Assembly (NCBI GenBank): GCA_024641365.1 | Contig: JAHEDF010000229.1 | Span: 1-5,589 of the forward strand | Direction of reading: 5' to 3' | Length of the DNA stretch: 5,589 nt | Source: Planctomycetota bacterium | Lineage (GTDB): Bacteria; Planctomycetota; UBA11346 | Shown: positions 1 through 5,180 of the stretch, piece after piece | Numbering within the stretch: position 1 is the stretch's first letter | Layout of the letters: the number at the start of each line of letters is the position of its first letter | Program-made: the position numbers and the translations under genes | Notes under the pieces: model-generated | The model's input: the letters and a program-made list of their open reading frames with translations, nothing else | Database searches by the model: none | What the model was told of the DNA's origin: nothing

Positions 1-1
1 C

Positions 2-679
2 CCAATAGCGTGGCATAATTATATGGATGCCATACAAGCGGTTCCGTTTATGACGTATTTGGGCAATACGGTGGTATTATGCGTGCTCAATGTATTTGCT
101 GCCGTCATTACCAGCGCGATTGTAGCGTATGGGTTTGCTCGTCTCAAATTCAGATTTCGCGACACCTTATTTTTAATTATGTTAATGACCATGGCACTAC
201 CGAGTCAGGTAACCATGATTCCACATTTTATCCTATTTAGCGAATTAGGATGGTATGGCACCTTATTACCATTAATTGTCCCATCCTTTTTTGGTGTGCC
301 GTTTTATATCTTTTTAATGCGGCAATTCTTTTTAACCATTCCGCAAGAACTAATTGAAGCAGCTCGCTTGGAAGGTGCCAGTGAATGGCAAATATTTTGG
401 CAGGTGGTTCTGCCTCTGTCGAAACCAGCATTAGCAACCTGTGCGTTGTTTGAATTTTTAGTGACTTGGAACGACTTTTTCGGACCGTTGTTATATTTAA
501 ACGATCCCTCAAATTACACATTGGCCTATGGTTTACAGCAATTTTTATCAGCTTACGGCGGTCAATGGGCGCAATTAATGGCAGCATCAACTATGTTTAT
601 TGCGCCAGTTATTATTTTATTCTTCCTGACGCAAAAAACCTTTATTCAGGGGATAGCCACTACGGGAACGAAAGGCTAA
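2..679 (+). CDS. Carbohydrate ABC transporter permease, MalG/UgpE-like (5' end missing)
   Basis: Inner-membrane permease subunit of a CUT1-type sugar ABC importer, which would pair with a MalF-like permease, a periplasmic binding protein and an ATPase. The frame is open to the left edge. Codons before the first in-window Met (base 23) read PIAWHNY, and W-x-NY followed by A..AVPF..Y..NT is the conserved lead-in to the permease domain, so the true start lies upstream and about 50 residues including the first membrane helix are missing. Numbering from the Met at 23, hydrophobic segments lie near 13-36, 48-70, 80-100, 127-148 and 188-206. The EAA loop that docks on the ATPase is clear: E112-A113-A114, G118-A119, and P131 of VVLPLSKP. 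The end, FIQGIATTGTKG, is typical of the family. The transported sugar cannot be told from this subunit. Family assignment is firm; stop is TAA at 677-679. Confidence 0.93.
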   Translation, partial: PIAWHNYMDAIQAVPFMTYLGNTVVLCVLNVFAAVITSAIVAYGFARLKFRFRDTLFLIMLMTMALPSQVTMIPHFILFSELGWYGTLLPLIVPSFFGVPFYIFLMRQFFLTIPQELIEAARLEGASEWQIFWQVVLPLSKPALATCALFEFLVTWNDFFGPLLYLNDPSNYTLAYGLQQFLSAYGGQWAQLMAASTMFIAPVIILFFLTQKTFIQGIATTGTKG

Positions 680-937
680 AGACTTTTATTAGTCCGGAAG
701 TCCTTTATGGGTCCGGAAGTCCGGAAGTCCTGAGATATTGGTCATTTATTCAACGAAGTGAGTTAATTTTCTGGCTGCAGAAAGGCTGCGCTTCGCGCCT
801 CTTTGTGACGAAAACAATTAATAAAGTGAGCGCAGCGAACACCTTTCTGCAGCTATTCAAAATACATCCGTATTTAATATATATTTTCGATCACGCGAGA
901 CTTCCGGACTTCCGGACTTCCGGACCTCGGGACTCTT
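680..937. other. Intergenic region between converging genes, mostly repeat DNA
   Basis: This 258-bp stretch lies between the stop of the sugar permease (+) and the stop of the GntR regulator (-). I see no credible gene: a long + strand reading frame that crosses it begins inside the permease gene in another frame and has no recognisable protein content. Nearly the whole stretch is taken up by nested inverted repeats, described in separate entries. There is no hairpin followed by a clean T-run, so no standard intrinsic terminator can be called, although the long stem-loop could stop transcription from both sides. Confidence 0.7.
691..935. repeat. Nested inverted-repeat element with GTCCGGAA-unit arms
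   Basis: The left arm (691-730) and right arm (899-926) are built from the same 8-bp unit in opposite orientation. On the left, GTCCGGAA stands at 692-699, 711-718 and 719-726, with GTCC remnants at 700-703 and 727-730. On the right, CTTCCGGA stands at 901-908, 909-916 and 917-924. Bases 710-729 are a perfect 20-bp reverse complement of 907-926. Inside these arms is a second pair: 774-785 (GCTGCAGAAAGG) with 842-853, plus 786-792 (CTGCGCT) with 829-835. Because TCCGGA is itself palindromic, adjacent units can also fold locally (TCCGG-AAGT-CCGGA). Sequence similar to a direct repeat flanks the element (GACTTTTA at 681-688, GACTCTTTTA at 931-940). It could be a small non-autonomous mobile repeat, a dispersed intergenic repeat, or a shared transcription stop; it contains no transposase. 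Confidence 0.75.
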
Positions 938-1618
938 TTACCCCAACGCTTTTCTGACGGCCCCTAAATGCGCTTCCATGGCTGCTGCAGCTGCGGTTAC
1001 ATTATTATTTTCAATCGCGTCAATGACGGCGGCATGTTGAGAAATAATATCGGAGGTCGGTAATGATTCCATGGCAGAACGCTGTTCCGCTTTAATCGCC
1101 CAGCGTAATGCGCTCAACATGGTTTCGTATAATGGATTACCGGTCGCTTGTGCTAAAGCGCGATGTAAATCCGCATCAATGGTGGCACAGCGATCGTGGT
1201 CTTCGCCCGCATCAATATAAGTTTGGTGAATGCGTTTTATTTCTTTGCGTTGTTCGGGAGTCGCGTTGGCAGCGGCTTTTTTGACAATCGCTACTTCTAA
1301 TAATTCACGAATTTCATGTATTTGCGTATGCGCATCGATTGTGCCTGCTAATGCCCGTCCAAATGCTTCACCGATGGGGCGATGCTCTTCACCAACTACA
1401 ATAGTGCCGACGCCATGCTTGGGTTGAATAAGTCCACGTTCGGTCAGTGTGCGAATCGCTTCACGTAATGCCGGACGACTGAGTCCTAGCTTTGCGGCTA
1501 ATTCTCGTTCAGGCGGTAAGCATGATCCGCGTGGGTAATGCCCTTCACGAATAGCGGATTCAATTGCGATAGCAGCTTGAGCAGCACGGGCAGCTGCAGG
1601 CAAACGTGGCAGATTCAT
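938..1618 (-). CDS. GntR-family, FadR-subfamily (FCD) transcriptional regulator, probable lactate-operon repressor
   Basis: A 226-residue DNA-binding regulator of the size usual for the family. Residues about 12-76 form the winged helix-turn-helix, with the typical LPPERELAAKLGLSRPALRE (35-54), then RGLI (61-64) and the wing GVGTIVV (69-75). Residues about 95-220 form the all-helical FCD ligand-binding domain. Its expected metal-binding set is present: D148 and H152 (D-x3-H), H195 and H217, with N161 in ATGN. The family typically binds small organic acids at this metal site. It is the last gene of the lut operon, 27 bp after lutC, with a good ribosome site (AGGAG, 8 bases before the ATG at 1618). 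Its position and the FadR-type palindrome in front of lutA suggest a LutR/LldR-like repressor that responds to lactate and controls its own operon; ligand and site are inferred. FadR and PdhR are less likely given the neighbours. Confidence 0.9.
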   Translation of the reverse strand: MNLPRLPAAARAAQAAIAIESAIREGHYPRGSCLPPERELAAKLGLSRPALREAIRTLTERGLIQPKHGVGTIVVGEEHRPIGEAFGRALAGTIDAHTQIHEIRELLEVAIVKKAAANATPEQRKEIKRIHQTYIDAGEDHDRCATIDADLHRALAQATGNPLYETMLSALRWAIKAEQRSAMESLPTSDIISQHAAVIDAIENNNVTAAAAAMEAHLGAVRKALG

Positions 1619-1645
1619 GTACAGGGCTCCTACTGCCCATACTGC

Positions 1646-2299
1646 TTAGGCAATCGGCAGCGGCAACACTGCTAAAGCACAAACGCCATGGGCCCCAATC
1701 ACCAACGTTTGTTCGATGTCGGCGGTTTTGCTGGGGCCGCTCATCCAGGTGACGTGGTGCATAGCTTCGCCGCCAACAAAGCGCGCAGCAACCTGGGCCT
1801 GAGCCTGCATAAATCCACCAATTAGCGCATTTTCTGGGACTAATACTAAGGTGCGTTGCGCTAAAAACGCCAATGCGCGTTCAGGTAAAGTGGCGGACGA
1901 TAGCAACAGCGCCGCATTTTCAGCGCACGCTAATTCAGCCGTGATGATTGCTAAATCAACATTTTCCCAATCGGCAGGTGTCGTGGTGGGCGTGGCAATT
2001 TCAATGCCATCGATCCCAGTCACATGTGTGGCTGCCGCGGCACTAGCAAGAATGCGACCAGCGGGACTTGATCCAACACGTCCAAAATCAATCGCCGCTT
2101 CAATGGCATTAATGGCATTTTTCACATTACCGGATGGCATTATGAGCGTGCCGCCAACACTCTGTAATACTTTTCCAAAGTGTTCCCAGGTCGCCGGAAT
2201 TTCCGGACCGGAATATTGGCCAGGATGAGTGCGTTTCGTTACCGAGTCAGGACGACGAAAACGTGAGGCAAAGGCAGTGAGCGCGGCAGGATCAACCAT
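1646..2299 (-). CDS. lutC: Lactate utilization protein C (LutC/LldG, LUD domain)
   Basis: A 217-residue cytoplasmic protein of the LUD family, third subunit of the LutABC L-lactate oxidation complex. The C-terminal signature SGPSKTADIEQTLVIGAHG lies at residues 187-205 and is diagnostic of LutC/YkgG proteins. The N-terminal half (about 35-110) is the usual alternating helix/strand region leading to DLAIITAE at 115-122. The core motif normally written AETGT reads AENAA here (126-130), closer to the AENGA version seen in another branch of LUD proteins. There are no iron-sulfur cysteine sets, as expected. The start ATG at 2299 overlaps the lutB stop by 8 bp (ATGGTTGA), and AAGGA lies 8 bases upstream, so translation is probably coupled to lutB. 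Stop TAA is at 1648-1646. Assignment is firm from the signature and the operon. Confidence 0.93.
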   Translation of the reverse strand: MVDPAALTAFASRFRRPDSVTKRTHPGQYSGPEIPATWEHFGKVLQSVGGTLIMPSGNVKNAINAIEAAIDFGRVGSSPAGRILASAAAATHVTGIDGIEIATPTTTPADWENVDLAIITAELACAENAALLLSSATLPERALAFLAQRTLVLVPENALIGGFMQAQAQVAARFVGGEAMHHVTWMSGPSKTADIEQTLVIGAHGVCALAVLPLPIA

Positions 2300-3785
2300 G
2301 GTGGTTATCCTTTTCTGCCTGCACAGTTACTAATTTATCACTGTCATTATTTTCAGGAGCCGTTGAACCAGTTTGTGCCCACCAGCCACGGAAACTTTGT
2401 TTCGGCGCTGGGGGCAAGTCGCGATGTTTTGTCCAACCAGCGTGCGGTCCAGGAATTCCCTTACGCGCAAGCGGCCAAAATACCCGCGCCACGCTACCGC
2501 CAAATGCATAGAGCCATGGCTTGGAAAGTGCGAATGCACCCAAACGCATGCCTAAGCGTTTGAAAAAAGGTACTTTACCTTCTTTGGCTAAGCGTCGACG
2601 CCATGACAATAATTGATCGTGTAAATCAATACGCACCGGACAGACGTTGGTGCACGATCCGCATAAGGTGCTCGCGAATGGTAATTCGCGCGCTTTATCA
2701 GTGCCAATCATGGCCGGAGCTAACACCGCTCCGATTGGTCCAGGAACCGTGGTGCCGTATGCATGCCCGCTAGAACGACGATAAATAGGACAGGTATTTA
2801 AGCAGGCGCCACAACGTATGCACGATAACGCACGCCGATGTTCATCATCTTGATGCAGTCGATGACGTCCGGCATCGACAATGACAATATGCGCTTGATG
2901 CCCAGGACGGGTGGGATCAGGGCCTTGTAAATGCGTCGAATAGGTCGTGATTGGTTGACCGGTCGCGCTGCGTGCCAGCAACCGTAAAAATACGCCTGCA
3001 TCTGCTGCAGTTGGAATTAATTTTTCCACGCCCATGCACGCAATGTGCAGTGGCGGTAATGCCGTTCCTAAATCAGCATTGCCTTCATTGGTGCAAATCA
3101 CAATCGCACCACTGTCGGCGATGGCAAAATTAACACCGGTCATGCCCGCTTCAGCTGCAATAAAGCGTTTGCGTAAATCAGCGCGCGCCGCACGGGTTAA
3201 TTTAAGCGGATCATCTTCACCGGCAGGTGTGCCTAAATGCTCATGAAATAAATCGCCAATTTCACCGCGCTTTAAATGAATAGCGGGAACCACAATATGT
3301 GAGGGAGGTTCTTTGCGTAATTGCACAATGCGTTCACCTAAATCGGTGTCGACGACATCAATACCGTTAGCTTCTAAATAATGATTGAGTCCACACTCTT
3401 CGGTAAGCATGGATTTGCTTTTAACAGCTTTGGTCACGCCATTCTTTTTCATCAGATCTAAAACAATACGTTTCAGATCATCCGCTTCTGGCGCTAAATG
3501 CACAACCCACCCAGCTGCTTCGGCATTTTTAATAAATTGTTCTAATAATTCAGGAATGTGATCAAGCACATGCGCTTTGATGGCTGCGGCCTGTTCTCGT
3601 AATTGTTCCCAATCCGGTAATTCAGCGCTGGCTAAATCTCGTTTATAGCGCAAATGCCACAAGGCTCCGTCGTGCCAGCCAACACGCTTTTCATCAACCA
3701 AAAATTTTTCTGAATCGACATGGAATTGCGGATTTTTTTCCGGTGCATGCCCATGGTCCGAACTGTTTAGCGTACTTACTGACAT
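2292..3785 (-). CDS. lutB: Iron-sulfur lactate utilization protein B (LutB/LldF)
   Basis: A 497-residue subunit of the LutABC complex, which oxidises L-lactate to pyruvate and passes electrons on, presumably towards the respiratory chain. Residues about 75-310 form the LUD domain, with ADSGAIVICTNEGN near 223-236. A ferredoxin-like region follows: C322, C325, C328 and C332 (CIRCGACLNTCP), then C375, C378 and C382 (CGSCTNVCP). These give the ligands for the two 4Fe-4S clusters expected in the family. The segment GHAYGTTVPGPIGAVLAP (340-357) is a LutB hallmark between the two cysteine groups. The C-terminal 100 residues (RDLPPAP...FRGWW) match the usual proteobacterial tail. Length is normal. 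The ATG at 3785 overlaps the lutA stop by 10 bp (ATGTCAGTAA) and has GGAG 8 bases upstream. No frameshift or missing ligand was seen. Confidence 0.96.
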   Translation of the reverse strand: MSVSTLNSSDHGHAPEKNPQFHVDSEKFLVDEKRVGWHDGALWHLRYKRDLASAELPDWEQLREQAAAIKAHVLDHIPELLEQFIKNAEAAGWVVHLAPEADDLKRIVLDLMKKNGVTKAVKSKSMLTEECGLNHYLEANGIDVVDTDLGERIVQLRKEPPSHIVVPAIHLKRGEIGDLFHEHLGTPAGEDDPLKLTRAARADLRKRFIAAEAGMTGVNFAIADSGAIVICTNEGNADLGTALPPLHIACMGVEKLIPTAADAGVFLRLLARSATGQPITTYSTHLQGPDPTRPGHQAHIVIVDAGRHRLHQDDEHRRALSCIRCGACLNTCPIYRRSSGHAYGTTVPGPIGAVLAPAMIGTDKARELPFASTLCGSCTNVCPVRIDLHDQLLSWRRRLAKEGKVPFFKRLGMRLGAFALSKPWLYAFGGSVARVFWPLARKGIPGPHAGWTKHRDLPPAPKQSFRGWWAQTGSTAPENNDSDKLVTVQAEKDNHHG

Positions 3786-4516
3786 GCCAGTATCTCCGCT
3801 AAATGAATGGCTTTCGGACCGCGTCCACGACGTTTACGAATACCATCTAAATGCATTAAACAGCTTTGATCATTACCGGTCATGTATTCCGCATCTTGCT
3901 GTGATAATTGATCGCAGCGGTCGTGCCCCATGCGTGCTGACAAATTTGCTTCAGATACGGCAAAGGTGCCGCCGAATCCGCAACATTCATCGCGTCGTTC
4001 CGGAATAATTAAAGAGAGTCCTTCTACCTGATTTAATAAAACTTCGGAGGGTCCAGGTTTTATTGGATCGCGCCGTTCGCTCATGGTCCCTAAACCCAGC
4101 TCTCGCAACCCATGACAACTTTGATGTAAAGCAACGCGATGCGGGAATTTTGCTTTTAAGTCAGTGACACCTAAAACATTGACTAAAAATTCACCTAATT
4201 CAAAAGTGTTTGCCATAGTTTTTTCATCACGATCACTTAAGGACATGCCTAAATCATGATAATGATGACGCACTTGGCTGGTGCAGCTGCCAGATGGGCA
4301 AACCGCTATTTTATCCGCAAAAATATCGAGATGACGACGTGCGAGTTTAGCTGCATCAGTACTACATCCCGTGTTCGACATTGGTTGTCCGCAACACGTT
4401 TGCTGTGCATTATAATGGACGGTGCAACCGGCGCGCCGTAACACAGTCACCGTCGCCATAGCCACTTCGGGATGGACTTGATCGAGGTAACAAGGAATGA
4501 ATAAATCGACGTCCAT
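3776..4516 (-). CDS. lutA: Lactate utilization protein A (LutA/LldE), CCG-domain Fe-S oxidoreductase subunit
   Basis: First gene of the lut operon: a 246-residue protein with two cysteine-rich CCG domains, like the heterodisulfide reductase/GlpC family, working with LutB and LutC in L-lactate oxidation. The first domain has C9, C41-C42-G (CCGQP) and C73/C78 (CPSGSC). The second has C134 (HQSCHG), C178-C179-G (CCGFGG) and C219 (SCLMH). All expected cluster cysteines are there. The start MDVDLFIPCYLDQVHPEV matches the family N-terminus exactly in layout, so the ATG at 4516 is secure. Even so, the bases before it (TTAGAG directly upstream) make a poor ribosome site, and the operator palindrome begins only 10 bp further upstream. 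The transcript may therefore have a very short leader. Stop TAA is at 3778-3776, inside lutB. Confidence 0.95.
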   Translation of the reverse strand: MDVDLFIPCYLDQVHPEVAMATVTVLRRAGCTVHYNAQQTCCGQPMSNTGCSTDAAKLARRHLDIFADKIAVCPSGSCTSQVRHHYHDLGMSLSDRDEKTMANTFELGEFLVNVLGVTDLKAKFPHRVALHQSCHGLRELGLGTMSERRDPIKPGPSEVLLNQVEGLSLIIPERRDECCGFGGTFAVSEANLSARMGHDRCDQLSQQDAEYMTGNDQSCLMHLDGIRKRRGRGPKAIHLAEILACQ

Positions 4517-4526
4517 GGCTCTAACT

Positions 4527-4542
4527 GGTATGAGGTCATACC
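4527..4542. promoter_or_regulatory. Candidate operator for the GntR/FadR-type lut regulator
   Basis: GGTATGA-GG-TCATACC is a perfect inverted repeat with 7-bp arms, ending 10 bp upstream of the lutA start codon. Overlapping it, bases 4533-4543 read AGGT-CAT-ACCT, which fits the GT-N3-AC core known for FadR-subfamily operators. The regulator gene of that subfamily is the last gene of the same operon. A repressor bound here would cover the likely -10 box and transcription start, suggesting auto-repression of lutABC and the regulator. The palindrome is seen directly; the protein that binds it is inferred. Confidence 0.7.
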
Positions 4543-4562
4543 TATCTGTGATTTAAAAGCAA
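4535..4562 (-). promoter_or_regulatory. Possible sigma-70 promoter of the lut operon
   Basis: On the - strand, TTGCTT (4562-4557) and TATGAC (4540-4535) are separated by 16 bp, a plausible but imperfect -35/-10 pair. The -10 box sits inside the operator palindrome, and the start point would fall about 10-15 bases before the lutA ATG, in line with the weak ribosome site there. The match is modest, and a promoter further upstream remains possible. Confidence 0.35.
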
Positions 4563-4603
4563 GGTTCTGTTATTGTGTTGGATTGTATAAATGCAAAGTG
4601 GTA

Positions 4604-4620
4604 TTTTTGCAGGGCAAAAA
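4604..4620. repeat. Short perfect palindrome upstream of lutA
   Basis: TTTTTGC-AGG-GCAAAAA is a perfect 7-bp inverted repeat with a 3-bp spacer, about 88 bp upstream of the lutA start. It overlaps a second pairing, TGCAAA (4592-4597) with TTTGCA (4606-4611). It is too poor in G+C and too far from a gene end to be a good terminator. It could be a binding site for an activator of the lut promoter, but no regulator is identified. Confidence 0.4.
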
Positions 4621-4742
4621 CGCGTTAATTTATCATAAGTCTCTTATATTAAATAAGTAGCGTAATATTTTCTCAGCTTGCCACCGATAAATCAGCTTCT
4701 GTGGTGTGTATCTCAAGTGGGTAAATGGCGATAAGAAGAACC

Positions 4743-4808
4743 GTCAGAAATAGGTACGCAAGCCGTATAAAATGGCCTATTTATACAGCCAAACTGCTTA
4801 AATCTGAC
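4743..4808. repeat. Folded element with two mutually exclusive stems
   Basis: GCCGTATAAA (4762-4771) pairs with TTTATACAGC (4780-4789) at 9 of 10 positions around an 8-base loop, and GTCAGA (4743-4748) pairs perfectly with TCTGAC (4803-4808) outside it. A competing perfect 7-bp pairing joins AAATAGG (4748-4754) to CCTATTT (4776-4782). It shares bases with both other stems, so the arrangements exclude each other. It may be a structured leader RNA, a protein-binding palindrome or a remnant of a mobile element; the sequence does not decide. Confidence 0.4.
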
Positions 4809-4903
4809 AGTCAATTTTCACAAAAAATATCGTGTTGTTACAGGTCATTATAGCTCGGCACGGCCTCGATGGGAAAAACAAAAAGGTAAAATGTAATTAA
4901 TTT

Positions 4904-4940
4904 CTGATCACGTGCGTCGGTATGGAATGCATTTGATCAG
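4904..4940. repeat. Inverted repeat CTGATCA...TGATCAG
   Basis: CTGATCA (4904-4910) is repeated in reverse complement at 4934-4940. The pairing extends inward imperfectly, with 11 of 14 positions matching (TGC opposite GCA). It lies in the intergenic stretch about 240 bp upstream of the phosphorylase start. No function can be assigned. Confidence 0.35.
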
Positions 4941-4944
4941 GAGA

Positions 4945-5010
4945 AACGGAGAAACAAAGGTCAATAGTTTAGAAAATTAAGCCACAGATACAGCCCATTT
5001 CTTCTCCGTT
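4945..5010. repeat. Inverted repeat AACGGAGAA...TTCTCCGTT with CACAGA/GAGACACAG-like flank
   Basis: A perfect 9-bp inverted repeat joins 4945-4953 and 5002-5010 across a 48-base A+T-rich loop. The right half and the following bases to about 5043 (CCACAGATACAG, TTCTCCGTTCCTCTGTTCACC, ACCGAGACACAG) resemble the degenerate ACCACAGAGACACGGAG-type repeats found between genes in many unrelated bacteria. This resemblance is from memory and not verified. Confidence 0.35.
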
Positions 5011-5155
5011 CCTCTGTTCACCACATAAACACCGAGACACAGCAAGATGCTTAATCAAAACAGAATGAGTTAAAGTCCAGCGAAGAAACGAGCGCCATGT
5101 AGCGCAATGCCATGACCACGGCTTGCTAGTTAGGTGATCGGACTAACCATGCGCG

Positions 5156-5171
5156 CCTTCACCGACGAAGG
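5156..5171 (+). promoter_or_regulatory. Hairpin covering the ribosome-binding site of the phosphorylase gene
   Basis: CCTTC (5156-5160) is complementary to GAAGG (5167-5171) across a 6-base loop, and GAAGGA is the only good ribosome site for the ATG at 5181 (AAGGA, 8-base spacing). Upstream, GGTGA (5133-5137) can pair with TCACC (5159-5163), which overlaps the CCTTC arm and would free the ribosome site. The stems are short (5 bp each), so translational control is a possibility rather than a call. No known purine riboswitch is recognisable. Confidence 0.35.
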
Positions 5172-5180
5172 ATAAAGTGC

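Larger units (their letters stand above)
4517..5180. other. Long intergenic region between divergent lutA and purine nucleoside phosphorylase
   Basis: This 664-bp stretch holds no gene I can support. Stop codons are frequent in all frames, and the longest open stretches lack start codons. The lutA-proximal part carries a FadR-type operator and a second palindrome. The middle carries three further inverted repeats (4743-4808, 4904-4940, 4945-5010). The part next to the phosphorylase gene carries very small start-stop frames and a hairpin over the ribosome site. Each supportable element is listed separately. I find no convincing sigma-70 promoter for the phosphorylase gene. Confidence 0.65.

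Noticed and set aside
897..940. Intrinsic terminator for the permease or regulator gene in the repeat arm
   Set aside because: The arm is G+C rich and can fold, but the run after it is only CTTTTA on the + strand and there is none on the - strand, so a standard terminator is not supported.
466..957. A 163-codon + strand reading frame crossing the end of the permease gene and the repeat region
   Set aside because: It begins inside the permease gene in another frame, runs through repeat DNA and into the end of the regulator gene, and its translation shows no family motif or sensible composition. It is a shadow frame.
1851..2228. + strand frame of 125 codons opposite lutC, and similar frames opposite lutB and lutA
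   Set aside because: They are antisense shadows of well-conserved genes with no motif or ribosome site of their own.
4546..4565. CRP-type site upstream of lutA (TGTGA at 4547-4551)
   Set aside because: Only one half-site is present; the opposite half shows no TCACA match at the required spacing.
4771..4900. + strand open stretch ending in GHYSSARPRWEKQKGKM
   Set aside because: It has no start codon near its open end, no upstream ribosome site, and no recognised motif; it overlaps the palindromic element and is likely chance.
5040..5180. Purine riboswitch ahead of the phosphorylase gene
   Set aside because: None of the conserved purine-riboswitch core sequences or the three-helix layout could be found.
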